From an uncultured bacterium (GTDB lineage: Bacteria; Bacillota; Clostridia; Lachnospirales; Lachnospiraceae): a stretch of 64,000 nucleotides of DNA. Shown here piece after piece: positions 43,001 to 51,794 of this stretch. Made by a program: the position numbers and the translations under genes. How positions within the stretch are numbered: the first letter of the stretch is position 1; the number at the start of each line of letters is the position of its first letter. Under the pieces are notes generated by a model. That model had not been told where the DNA came from. It saw nothing but the letters and a program-made list of their open reading frames with translations, and did no database searches. The stretch is taken from the NCBI GenBank assembly GCA_947177425.1, contig CAMWUN010000005.1, positions 1 to 64,000 of the forward strand, written 5' to 3'.

Positions 43001-43849
43001 ATGGAAAACTCATACTATGCAGCAGCAAGCCCCTTGTCCACGGGAATATCCATTGCATACACCACCGCTCCCGGCGGTTATTTTCCCCTGCACTGGCATG
43101 AAGAACTGGAAATCCTGTATCCCCTAAACGGTGCGGCGGATATCACCATTGAAGGGAAAAATTTCCGTCTTTTGAACAAACATATGCTTGTTGTGGAATC
43201 CCGCAAGGTACACAGCACTTACACTTATGACGAACTCTCTATGTTCGTCTGTATTCATGTATCCAAAAAGCATATCCGTCAGTATTTCCCGGAAATAGAC
43301 TCTTATCAGATTCTCTGTACCCCGGAGGACGCATCCGACGAACTGTTTCCCTTATACCGGAGCGCCTGCGAACTGCTAGAAGCTCTGACAAGACTGTATA
43401 TGGAGGAGCCGCCCACTTACCGCATGGAAGCCGAAGGGATTGTGCTTCAGATCGTATCCCGCTTAATCCGCTTTTTTTCCGTAAAAAAGCCCCAGCCATA
43501 CCATGGCAGCGACACCCCTGCAATGGAACGCATCCGGGATGTCATCACCTATGTGGAGGAACATTTCAGGGAACCTGTTGCCCTGGACGATGCTGCCAGC
43601 CTGTTAGGTCTGGGCAGGGAGTATTTCTGCCGCTTTTTTAAGAAAAATATGGGCATGACCTTTTTAAACTATTTAAATGAGGTCAGACTGGCTCATGCTT
43701 ATGCTGATTTGTTAAATACAAATGCCCCCATTTCCGAAGTCATGGAGGCAAATGGTTTTACAAACCAGAAACTGTTTAATTCTTCTTTTAAAGCGCTCTA
43801 TGGATGCACGCCTTCATCCATCCGCCGGGAGCATTCCAATGCAGAATAA
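43001..43849 (+). CDS. AraC-family transcriptional regulator (cupin + HTH)
   Basis: The cupin sensor has PLHWHEELEILYPLNG (about residues 27-42). The C-terminal AraC domain has VALDDAASLLGLGREYFCRFF and SEVMEANGFTNQKLFNSSFK. The expected role is a sugar-responsive activator. GCAGGAG precedes the ATG. The sialate-O-acetylesterase-like gene follows on the same strand 300 bases later with its own promoter and dyad. This makes the AraC protein a candidate regulator of that gene and of the GH3 at 29730, which has the same promoter element. Confidence 0.92.
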   Translation: MENSYYAAASPLSTGISIAYTTAPGGYFPLHWHEELEILYPLNGAADITIEGKNFRLLNKHMLVVESRKVHSTYTYDELSMFVCIHVSKKHIRQYFPEIDSYQILCTPEDASDELFPLYRSACELLEALTRLYMEEPPTYRMEAEGIVLQIVSRLIRFFSVKKPQPYHGSDTPAMERIRDVITYVEEHFREPVALDDAASLLGLGREYFCRFFKKNMGMTFLNYLNEVRLAHAYADLLNTNAPISEVMEANGFTNQKLFNSSFKALYGCTPSSIRREHSNAE

Positions 43850-43940
43850 CTGCTTTTTACCATACAAATCCAACACTCCGCGGCACCTGTCAAATGCGTC
43901 AATCCGCCAGTTCCCCTTGTATCTTAGCTTAATCATTCAT

Positions 43941-44030
43941 TAAATAGTACGACAGCATTTATTCTTTATACGATATAATTTATGGTTTTTGCAGCATACA
44001 ATTGACACCGGAGAAGGATTCACTTATCTT
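43941..44030 (+). promoter_or_regulatory. Promoter and degenerate dyad of the sialate-O-acetylesterase-like gene
   Basis: AAATAGT-N5-AGCATTT (43942-43960) is followed by ATTCTTTATACGATATAATT, almost identical to the element at 29611-29650. TTGACA (44002-44007) and TATCTT (44025-44030) have 17-base spacing, as at the GH3 gene. Confidence 0.8.
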
Positions 44031-44149
44031 AAAATCATCCTTTGAAGGGATACGTAATAATAAAAACACTCTCTCAGCCTATGCAATACAATTTCAATGT
44101 AAAAGAGGGTATATCCTGTTTTACAGACATGGAAAGGAGACATGTTTCT

Positions 44150-45715
44150 ATGAAAACAGCATCTATTTTTACATCCCATATGATATTTCAGCGTGGAAAA
44201 GATATACATATCTGGGGTGTCGGAGAAGAAAACGAAAAAGTATCCGTAACGCTGCAATATTCAGAATCCGGCCAGCCTGTGGTCATCCCCTCATCCTGCT
44301 CTGTGCAGACTGCAGTACAGGACGGGTGCTGGCATATCATACTTCCGCCTTTGGATGTCTGCAGAAATGTAGTCTGCATAATCTGTGGGGAATCAGAAAC
44401 CATTACTCTGGAAGATATTTCGATTGGAGATGTATATCTTGCCGGAGGCCAGTCCAATATGGAATTCTGGATGCGCTATGACGCAGACCTGGCGGCAGAA
44501 CGAAATATCTGTGCCAATCAGGATATCCGCTTTTATGACTGTCCCGAAATATGCTATGAAGGTCAGGAACAGGACTTTGATTATTCCAAAATGGGATTCT
44601 GGAGAACCTGTGACCCAGAAAATATCGAATATTTCAGTGCCGTTGGCTACTATTTTGCCAAAGAAATCCAGCGAAGCCAGCAGATTCCTGTCGGCATCAT
44701 CGGTTGTAACTGGGGCGGCAGTACCGCTTCTGCATGGATGGATGAAGAACACCTGTCAAAACACGGACAAATCTGGCTGGACGAATACCAGGAAGGTCTG
44801 AAAAATATTCCGGAAGATTACGTTGAGAACTTCCGCAAAAATCCGATGAATGACCGGGGAAATCCATTTGAGAATGCATTCGGCGAAACCATGCTCTTCG
44901 GCCTCTCCCACGAAGAACAGCTTAAATTCATGAAAGAGAATCCTTCCGACGACTCTATAAACCTGATTGGTCCATGCCACCAGAACCGTCCCGGTGGTCT
45001 ATATGAATTTATGCTGAAAAAAACTGCACCTTTTCCCGTCAGCGGTGTGCTCTGGTATCAGGGAGAAAGTGACGAAACCCACGCTGCAATCTACAAGGAT
45101 GTGCTTTCTGATATGATTGACTGCTGGAGAGAATTGTGGCATGACACACTGCCCTTCTTCTGCGTACAGCTTGCGCCTTTTGACGTCTGGCTGGAATGCA
45201 CCGGCGATAACTTCCCTGTCATAAGGCAGCAGCAGTATGACCTATCCCGGGAAAAAGAAGGTGTATTCTTGATTTCCAGTTCCGATGGGGGCATGCGCTA
45301 TGACATCCATCCGAAAAAAAAGCAGCCTATCGGATACCGGCTGGCGTTATGTGCACGCAGCTATATATATGGAGAGGATATCTCCTGGGATGCGCCCGTG
45401 ATGGACAGCGTCGTGCTAAAAGACAGAACACTCCTTCTGCACTTTGCACATGCTTATGAAGGATTGTCCATGCAGGGCAGTCTGCAGGCATTACAGATTT
45501 TCGGCATAACCCCAGAAGGTAAACGGACGGAAATACCTGCGGACTCCTGCCAGTATATGGCAGGCGGCGAACAGATAACCGTTATTCTTCCTGATGCGGT
45601 TCTTTTTGCCGAACTGGAAATCGCATTCGCATATACCCCCTACTATGAAGTGAACCTGTACAACAGCGCAGGCATTCCCGCTATTCCGTCCCGGATTGTT
45701 ATGAAAACCATGTAA
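44150..45715 (+). CDS. Sialate O-acetylesterase-like SGNH carbohydrate esterase
   Basis: The SGNH/DUF303 pattern is seen: AGGQSNMEFWMRYD (nucleophile Ser), GCNWGGSTASAWM and LWYQGESDE, with a late DGGMRYDIHPKKK region likely holding the Asp-x-His pair. Members remove O-acetyl groups from sialic acid or plant-glycan sugars. The track start (44042) is upstream of a weak region; the ATG at 44150 (MKTASIFTSHM) has GGAGA at normal spacing. There is no signal peptide. Given the rhamnosidase context, plant-glycan deacetylation is at least as likely as sialate. Confidence 0.88.
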   Translation: MKTASIFTSHMIFQRGKDIHIWGVGEENEKVSVTLQYSESGQPVVIPSSCSVQTAVQDGCWHIILPPLDVCRNVVCIICGESETITLEDISIGDVYLAGGQSNMEFWMRYDADLAAERNICANQDIRFYDCPEICYEGQEQDFDYSKMGFWRTCDPENIEYFSAVGYYFAKEIQRSQQIPVGIIGCNWGGSTASAWMDEEHLSKHGQIWLDEYQEGLKNIPEDYVENFRKNPMNDRGNPFENAFGETMLFGLSHEEQLKFMKENPSDDSINLIGPCHQNRPGGLYEFMLKKTAPFPVSGVLWYQGESDETHAAIYKDVLSDMIDCWRELWHDTLPFFCVQLAPFDVWLECTGDNFPVIRQQQYDLSREKEGVFLISSSDGGMRYDIHPKKKQPIGYRLALCARSYIYGEDISWDAPVMDSVVLKDRTLLLHFAHAYEGLSMQGSLQALQIFGITPEGKRTEIPADSCQYMAGGEQITVILPDAVLFAELEIAFAYTPYYEVNLYNSAGIPAIPSRIVMKTM

Positions 45716-45768
45716 ACATTCTATTGCAGATTTACATATTTAATGCTATCGTAATTTCCTGTCTGCAA

Positions 45769-45804
45769 AAAATGCTCCCTGCGTCTGCACGCAGAGAGCA
45801 TTTT
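45769..45804. terminator. Bidirectional terminator between convergent esterase genes
   Basis: AAAATGCTCCCTGCG pairs with CGCAGAGAGCATTTT around TCTGCA with one mismatch. A-rich and T-rich flanks serve both strands. Confidence 0.85.
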
Positions 45805-45821
45805 GTATCATGTCCCATCCG

Positions 45822-46850
45822 CTATATAAGTGTCCTGTCCAGCCAGTTGACAAACAGATCCTTCCACTGCTCCACCGCAGAATAATCCGGCACGCTCATG
45901 CCGGGTATGGGAGGCGCAGGCTGGGGTTTACAGCCTCCGAATCCATGTCCCCCATAGGGAAATATATGCATTTCAAAAGGTACCTTTTTCTCCCTGCATG
46001 CCCCTGCAAAATCCACCATATGGAAAGGGTCAATTACGTTATCATCCAGGGTATTGCACAAAAACATGGGAGCATCACCCTCTTTCACGTGGGTTTTCAT
46101 CTCATACCGCTCACTGAACTGCTTTCTTTTCTCCGGGTTATTGTAAGTTTCCACATCAGCCATAACTACCTGAATCTTGTCGTCTGCCACTGTTACCGCC
46201 GGATAAATAAGTCCCACCCCGTTGGGAATCCCGCTGACCTTATCAATTTCATCCGGTTCGTATCCCGCTTCTTCTACCGGCGCATCCCCGAAGCAGACCG
46301 CCTGCACACCTGCAAGATTGCCCCCTGCTGAAAATCCCAGGGTCGCTATCCCGTCCGGTTCAAAGCCATACTCTTTCGCATGAAACCGCAGGAAACGGAC
46401 TGCCCGCTGGAGGTCAAGAAACATATAAGGTGCTCTGTAAGGATAAGACCTGTACCAGAGTACAAAGCAACTGATTCCGGCCGCATTCAGAAACTCTGCA
46501 ATATCCTTCCCTTCGTTTTCAATGCTTTTGGACAGATATGCGCCTCCCGGGCAGGAAATCACGCATTTTTTACTGCCTGGAACAAGATAAGGCACTAAAA
46601 AGGGAATATCGTCATAGGTTTCCTCTGCATAACCATCCTTAATTTCCTCCCGGTATGTAAGGGTGTCATTTCCCCGCATATCACCGATTAAATCCGTTGT
46701 TTTATCCCAGATACCGGGATATTTGGTAAAAATCTCCTGAAAAGTCAGGGTATCATCCCAGTTCATCCGGTCATGTTTGCTTTTTCCCGTATTGCCGGGC
46801 ACTTTATTTCCCCAAATAGGAATTCTTTCTTTGGATTTTTCAAACTTCAT
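45822..46850 (-). CDS. Alpha/beta hydrolase, carbohydrate esterase-like
   Basis: The esterase/lipase fold has oxyanion motif CPGGAYLSKS, nucleophile elbow GFSAGGNLAG, acid region NTLDDNVID and catalytic His in YGGHGFG. This resembles acetyl-xylan/BD-FAE-type carbohydrate esterases. The ATG at 46850 (AGAGGT 7 bases before) is preferred to the GTG at 46859. The gene overlaps the beta-phosphoglucomutase gene by about 11 bases, so they are translationally coupled. It has no signal peptide and a predicted cytoplasmic location. Confidence 0.87.
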   Translation of the reverse strand: MKFEKSKERIPIWGNKVPGNTGKSKHDRMNWDDTLTFQEIFTKYPGIWDKTTDLIGDMRGNDTLTYREEIKDGYAEETYDDIPFLVPYLVPGSKKCVISCPGGAYLSKSIENEGKDIAEFLNAAGISCFVLWYRSYPYRAPYMFLDLQRAVRFLRFHAKEYGFEPDGIATLGFSAGGNLAGVQAVCFGDAPVEEAGYEPDEIDKVSGIPNGVGLIYPAVTVADDKIQVVMADVETYNNPEKRKQFSERYEMKTHVKEGDAPMFLCNTLDDNVIDPFHMVDFAGACREKKVPFEMHIFPYGGHGFGGCKPQPAPPIPGMSVPDYSAVEQWKDLFVNWLDRTLI

Positions 46851-47496
46851 CCTTTTCACCTCTGGTAACTGATAATAAGTCAGAAAACTTTTCTAATGGA
46901 TAGGTTACTTTTTCGTGGGTTGCCGCTTCACCGATACCTGCCCCATGGAATCCGCCCGCCACAGCCGCGTCAATTCCAGCCAGCGCATCTTCCACCACCA
47001 GACAGTCGGAAGGATCAAGGCCCAGAAAGGCCGCTGCCTTCAAAAAGACTTCCGGATCCGGTTTGGAATAGGTGATATTCGTGCCATCGCTGATTGCGTC
47101 AAAATATCCTTCCAGCCCCAATTGCTTTAAAATCATCTTCGTATTTTTGCTGGAAGATCCGATAGCAAGTTTATGCCCCCTGTTCCTTAACTCATCCAGG
47201 GTGTTCTTTACCTCTTCTGACAGATCCGCAGGAGACATCTGCTCCAGAAGCTTTTTATATATTTCATTTTTCTGCGCCGCCAGCTCTTCCTTCTCCTTTT
47301 CGCTGTATGACTTTTCACTGCGCTCCAGAATAATATCCAGGCTTGCCATCCGGCTGACACCCCTTAAACGGTTATTGATTACCTCATCAAAATACACACC
47401 GATACCGTCCGCCATCTCTTTCCATGCCTGATAATGATACTGGTCTGTAAAGCAGATTACCCCGTCCAAATCAAAAATAATTCCCTTGTAGCTCAT
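46840..47496 (-). CDS. pgmB: Beta-phosphoglucomutase (HAD superfamily)
   Basis: The HAD nucleophile motif IFDLDGVICFTDQYHYQAW and the cap signature RLRGVSRMASLDIIL are specific for beta-phosphoglucomutase, as are GSSSKNT and KPDPEVFLKAA. It converts beta-glucose-1-phosphate to glucose-6-phosphate. Such enzymes usually follow an inverting or beta-glucose-1-P-forming disaccharide phosphorylase, but none is seen in this window. The start at 47496 (GGAG 10 bases upstream) replaces the track start. It is first in a two-gene operon with the esterase. Confidence 0.92.
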   Translation of the reverse strand: MSYKGIIFDLDGVICFTDQYHYQAWKEMADGIGVYFDEVINNRLRGVSRMASLDIILERSEKSYSEKEKEELAAQKNEIYKKLLEQMSPADLSEEVKNTLDELRNRGHKLAIGSSSKNTKMILKQLGLEGYFDAISDGTNITYSKPDPEVFLKAAAFLGLDPSDCLVVEDALAGIDAAVAGGFHGAGIGEAATHEKVTYPLEKFSDLLSVTRGEKDEV

Positions 47497-47646
47497 ACTG
47501 AAATCTCCTCTCAATTTATACTTGTTATTTGTACTAAAACTATATCATTTTCTTTTTGTGCATTCAAGAAACTTAACTGACAATCTTCTTGCCCCGCCCA
47601 CTTGATTATTATATAATAACCTTAGAAAAACGGGGGTTTGAATACA

Positions 47647-48414
47647 ATGAATCATGTAGAATACATACTTGACTTTGCCGCAAATCTGGGCTGCCGGATG
47701 TTAACTGTCGGCGCAAATCTGGAGCGCGTCAACGATACCATGTTCCGCATCTGCCACAGTTATCAATTAAGTTCCATCAGCATATTCTCATTGAGCACTA
47801 TTATTATCATCAGCGCCAAATCCCAGGACGGGCAGTCCGGGACCAGACAGATTTCCGTGCCTCATGAAGACAAACATCTGGAAAAGCTGAACCGGTTCAA
47901 CCAGCTCTCCCGCAAGGTGTGCGCCAAAACGCCGCCTCCCGAAACACTTTCAAGACTGCTGGAGGAAGCGGAAAAAGTCAGTGATTACTCCCTGCCCGCC
48001 ATTATTTCCGGCTATCTCATTGCAATGACCAGTCTGGGCGTGCTCAACGGCGGAACCATAGGGGATATCATTTCTGCCGACCTCAATACGCTGATTCTGC
48101 TATGGCTGACAGATTTTCTGGATAAGAGGAATATCAACCGGATCGTGGCCAATACCCTCTGCACATGGATCGCCGGAACCCTCGCCATCCTATATGTAAA
48201 GCTGGGAATCGGTGAACATTTCTTTATCATTGTCATTGTCAACAGCATGCTGATGATCCCCGGCACCGCCCTGGTAAATGCGTTCCGCAACATTCTCTGT
48301 GGCAATGAAATGAACGGTATTCTGGAACTTTTGAAGGTCATTCTGGAAACCATGGCAATCGTGTTCGGCCTGATTGTCAGCATATATATGTTTGGAGGCT
48401 TAATTTCATGGTAG
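47647..48414 (+). CDS. Threonine/serine exporter, large (N-terminal) subunit
   Basis: This is a DUF1212/ThrE N-domain protein: soluble N-terminal 115 residues (AANLGCRMLTVGANLERVND, SRLLEEAEKVSDYSLP) followed by about five membrane helices. In Corynebacterium ThrE both halves are one protein; Firmicutes often split them, as here. It exports threonine/serine or other small solutes by proton exchange. A TTGCCC-N17-TATAAT promoter lies just upstream, and GGGGG precedes the ATG at 47647 (track TTG 47638 rejected). It overlaps the small-subunit gene by 7 bases. Confidence 0.9.
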   Translation: MNHVEYILDFAANLGCRMLTVGANLERVNDTMFRICHSYQLSSISIFSLSTIIIISAKSQDGQSGTRQISVPHEDKHLEKLNRFNQLSRKVCAKTPPPETLSRLLEEAEKVSDYSLPAIISGYLIAMTSLGVLNGGTIGDIISADLNTLILLWLTDFLDKRNINRIVANTLCTWIAGTLAILYVKLGIGEHFFIIVIVNSMLMIPGTALVNAFRNILCGNEMNGILELLKVILETMAIVFGLIVSIYMFGGLISW

Positions 48415-48893
48415 AAAATATAAAACTGATTCTCTTTTCGTTTACTGCTTCTTTTGGATTCGGCATCGTATTCCACATTAAAAAAGAATATTTAATCTGG
48501 GCCGGCCTGGGCGGCGCCCTGACGCGTCTTAGCTATCTGCTCCTGCTGGAAATCATAGACAAACGGTTTGTGTATACCCTTCTGGCCGCCATCATCGCTT
48601 CCCTCTATGCCGAGATCATGGCCCTAGAGTTAAAGACACCATCTACGGTTTTCTTATACCCGGCCATAATCCCGCTGATTCCCGGAGGGCTTCTTTATAA
48701 TACAGCGGTAAACTTCTTTTTGCATGAAACCGCCCTTATGCTTGAAAACGCCAGGGACTGCGCGCTGACCTTAGTTGGAATGAGCATTGGTTTTGTTCTT
48801 ATCTCCACCTTTACCTATTACCGGAGAGTTTACTTTTTCAGCAAGGATATTGCTTCCCACTTTCTGCATTATTCCCACAGGAAAAATTCCTGA
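48408..48893 (+). CDS. Threonine/serine exporter, small (C-terminal) subunit
   Basis: This 161-residue protein with about five membrane helices (DUF3815/ThrE_2 type) has motifs FGIVFHIKKEYLIWAGLGGA and FLYPAIIPLIPGGLLY. The ATG overlaps the stop of the large-subunit gene (ATGGTAG), a tight translational coupling that supports formation of one membrane complex. Confidence 0.9.
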   Translation: MVENIKLILFSFTASFGFGIVFHIKKEYLIWAGLGGALTRLSYLLLLEIIDKRFVYTLLAAIIASLYAEIMALELKTPSTVFLYPAIIPLIPGGLLYNTAVNFFLHETALMLENARDCALTLVGMSIGFVLISTFTYYRRVYFFSKDIASHFLHYSHRKNS

Positions 48894-48910
48894 CGAAAAT
48901 TTCTTTCTGG

Positions 48911-48964
48911 TTCCGGCGTTTTGTCCGTTTATCCTGTTTTGCGGATGGACAAAACTGCCGGGAA
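48911..48964. terminator. Long hairpin between convergent exporter and GH78 genes
   Basis: TTCCGGCGTTTTGTCC pairs with GGACAAAACTGCCGGGAA, with an inner ATCC/GGAT stem. It is a stable structure in a 128-base convergent gap. T runs are poor, so factor-independent termination is not certain. Confidence 0.55.
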
Positions 48965-49021
48965 GTCACAGACTGCCTGTTCTCCGCTTTTTGGACTTTT
49001 GCTGTCATTCATTTCCCCAAT

Positions 49022-51763
49022 TCATCCCCTGGCAGTTTTAAGCTGGGTGTTAAAGGCTTCTATCTGTTCCTCTGTCAGATTGACAAAAGGCGTATCGCTC
49101 AGCATCTCCACTGTCATATCATGCATGCCTCCCGGCACAGCCTTCCATCCCGGTATAAATGTCTCCACAACAGCCATGGCTTCGGGGTTCTCCAGCAGTT
49201 CCCTGAAAGGCGATTTGGATGAATACACCTTAATAATAGGCGTTTCGGGCAGATAGAAATAAGTATGGGTGCCCGCTTCCACCTCTTCCGGCTGTCTTGT
49301 TGTATTGGGGAGTATAATTTTTGCAGATGCCCCGAAAGGTACCGTCACTTTTAAGCGGAATTCCCCGCTCTGCTCCACCTGCCAGCTAATTTCATATGTT
49401 CCCGCTATGGACTGGTATTTCATGTCGCACTGTGTAATACGGTAGTCCGGCTGGGGTGCAATGGTCACATGGGTAAAACCTGGATTTTCCTCTTCCACAT
49501 GCAGTCCCGCCATATTCCGGTACATCCACTCCACAACGCTTCCGTAGGAATAGTGGTTCAAAGAATTCATCTCCGTGCCGCTTATTTTTCCGTCCGGCAG
49601 TATGGAGTTCCATCTCTCCCAGATTGTGGTTGCCCCCATATTTACCGCATACAGCCAGCTTGGGCATTCTTCATTTAAGAGAAGCTTATAAGCCAGTTCA
49701 TTGTTACCGTAATCAGACAAAACCCTGTTCAGGATATAGGTTCCCACAAATCCTGTTTTTAAGTATCCCTTGTTGACCTTCAGCTTTTCCTTAAGGAATT
49801 CTGCAATCCGCTCTTTGCTTCCTTCCGGTGCAAAATCCATATACAGTGCTACTGCATACGCGGTCTGTGTGGTCAGGCCAAGACGTCCGTTGGCTGTAAA
49901 ATACTCTGCCCCAAGGGCGGCCTTAATCTCTCCGGCCAGTTTCCCATAATAATCTGCTTCCTCTTTTTTTCCAAGAATTTCCGCCGCCTTTGCCACAATC
50001 CGGGCGGAATTATAATAATAGGCCGTGGCAATATAACCGTCCTCGGTAGAACCTTTAAAGCCGTCGTCCCCTTCCCCGTCCAACGCCAGCCAGTCTCCAA
50101 AATGGAATCCCACATCCCAGAAACGCCTGCCTCCGGTTTCTTCATCAATGCCTTTGATGTAGTCCACCCACTGTCTCATGCTCTCGAACTGCTCTTTTAA
50201 GATATGAATATCCCCATAGTACAGATAAAGATTCCATGGCAGGATTGTGGCTGCATCTCCCCATACAGAGCAGGTCGGCCCATTCTCATGGAAAGCCGGA
50301 ACCACCGATGTCACATGACCGTATTCCTTCTGTGTTTCATAAAGATCATGGCAGAATTTACGCAGGAAATTGTAGCTGTCCATGTTAAAACATGCTGTGC
50401 CCGAAAATACCTGTGTATCCGCCGTCCATCCCATCCGCTCGTCTCTCTGGGGACAGTCCGTGGGAACATCCACATAATTACACTTCTGCCCCCACATGGC
50501 ATTCTGAATCAGTTTATTTACTTTCTCATTATTGGTGGAAATCCATCCTGTCCGGTCAAGGTCACTATAAAGCACACAGCCGGTAAACTGCTCCGGCGTA
50601 AGTTCCTTCGTAAATCCCTCCACTTTCACATAGCGGAATCCATAATAGGTAAAATGGGGCTGCACGTATTTGGGAATACCGTCGGAAATATAAGTAAATT
50701 CCGCTTTTGCCGTGCGCAGGTTATCCCGGTAGAAGTTTCCCTCCTGCAGCACTTCCCCGAACTGCATATAAATTCTGACGCCTTTCGGCTCATCCACATA
50801 AAAACCCAGGAAACCCGCCATATTTTGTCCCATATCAATGACAGTCTCGCCTGCCGGCGTATGAATAATTCCAGCCGGCCTGATTTCCTCTTTGATAATG
50901 ACCGGCTGTCCGTATCTTGCAGTAAGGCGGCTTGTGGGGCCATCTAAAACCTCCGCAGCGTAACGGGGAGAGGGACCGGACGCAGGGGCATATGTTTCTC
51001 CGTCATAAATATTGCTGAACACCACATCCCCGGCAGACACTTCCCAGGATTCGTCAGAAATAATCCTGTCTTCGCTGCCTTCCTCATCCTGCATAACCAG
51101 TTCCAGAATCATTTTGTGCTGATCTCCATAGTTATTTACCGCATGGTCAAGGCCAAACCTTCCCATATACCACCCGTCAGCCAGAAATACTTCCAGTCTA
51201 TGGGAGCCGCTCTTTATTTCCACCTCATAGGTCTGATACTGTATCCACTGATTATAGTCCGTACAGCCCGGTGTCAGGTACTCGTTCCCTACCCGCTGTC
51301 CGTCAAGATACATTTCGTACAGGCCAAGTCCTGTAATATAGATCCTTGATTTTTGATAGGCTTTCTTCGTGGTGAATTCCTTCACCAGCATAGGATTGAT
51401 ATCCTTTAATTTCGTGGTTCCAATCCATCTGCCTTCCCAGGGTTCCTCCATTTTGGCTGTCTCAAACCATGCCGTATCGCTTATGGCGTGCTCCCCGTTA
51501 TCTCCCCATACCTCCACTTTCCAGTAATATCTGGTACGGGGCTTTAACTGAATTTTCAAATCAGTCCCTATGGTCTGTATTCCGGAAGATTTACCGGTAT
51601 CGTAAATAATTTCTTCAAAATCTTCATCCAGAGCCGCCAGAATCCGTACCGATTCCGCCTTCCTGGCTTCTGTATCCGTAACCTGAAAAGATACTCTGGG
51701 TGTCCGGATATCATATCCCAGAGGATTTGTGAGATGATTTGTCTGCAATCCTGTTATTTTCAT
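49022..51763 (-). CDS. GH78 alpha-L-rhamnosidase
   Basis: This 913-residue protein has the full GH78 layout: N-terminal sandwich (LTNPLGYDIRTPRVSFQV), YITGLGLYEMYLDGQRVGNE, ADGWYMGRFGL, catalytic DCPQRDERMGWTADTQVF and GATTIWERWNS with the base Glu. It has a C-terminal extension of about 70 residues (EETPIIKV... to the end) absent from the paralogue at 23724. GAAGAGGT precedes the ATG. No signal peptide. It sits 31 bases after the NagZ-like GH3 stop and shares its strand, so they form an operon. Confidence 0.94.
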   Translation of the reverse strand: MKITGLQTNHLTNPLGYDIRTPRVSFQVTDTEARKAESVRILAALDEDFEEIIYDTGKSSGIQTIGTDLKIQLKPRTRYYWKVEVWGDNGEHAISDTAWFETAKMEEPWEGRWIGTTKLKDINPMLVKEFTTKKAYQKSRIYITGLGLYEMYLDGQRVGNEYLTPGCTDYNQWIQYQTYEVEIKSGSHRLEVFLADGWYMGRFGLDHAVNNYGDQHKMILELVMQDEEGSEDRIISDESWEVSAGDVVFSNIYDGETYAPASGPSPRYAAEVLDGPTSRLTARYGQPVIIKEEIRPAGIIHTPAGETVIDMGQNMAGFLGFYVDEPKGVRIYMQFGEVLQEGNFYRDNLRTAKAEFTYISDGIPKYVQPHFTYYGFRYVKVEGFTKELTPEQFTGCVLYSDLDRTGWISTNNEKVNKLIQNAMWGQKCNYVDVPTDCPQRDERMGWTADTQVFSGTACFNMDSYNFLRKFCHDLYETQKEYGHVTSVVPAFHENGPTCSVWGDAATILPWNLYLYYGDIHILKEQFESMRQWVDYIKGIDEETGGRRFWDVGFHFGDWLALDGEGDDGFKGSTEDGYIATAYYYNSARIVAKAAEILGKKEEADYYGKLAGEIKAALGAEYFTANGRLGLTTQTAYAVALYMDFAPEGSKERIAEFLKEKLKVNKGYLKTGFVGTYILNRVLSDYGNNELAYKLLLNEECPSWLYAVNMGATTIWERWNSILPDGKISGTEMNSLNHYSYGSVVEWMYRNMAGLHVEEENPGFTHVTIAPQPDYRITQCDMKYQSIAGTYEISWQVEQSGEFRLKVTVPFGASAKIILPNTTRQPEEVEAGTHTYFYLPETPIIKVYSSKSPFRELLENPEAMAVVETFIPGWKAVPGGMHDMTVEMLSDTPFVNLTEEQIEAFNTQLKTARG

Positions 51764-51794
51764 AGCTTACCTCTTCTTTTATGCTGGATTTTAC

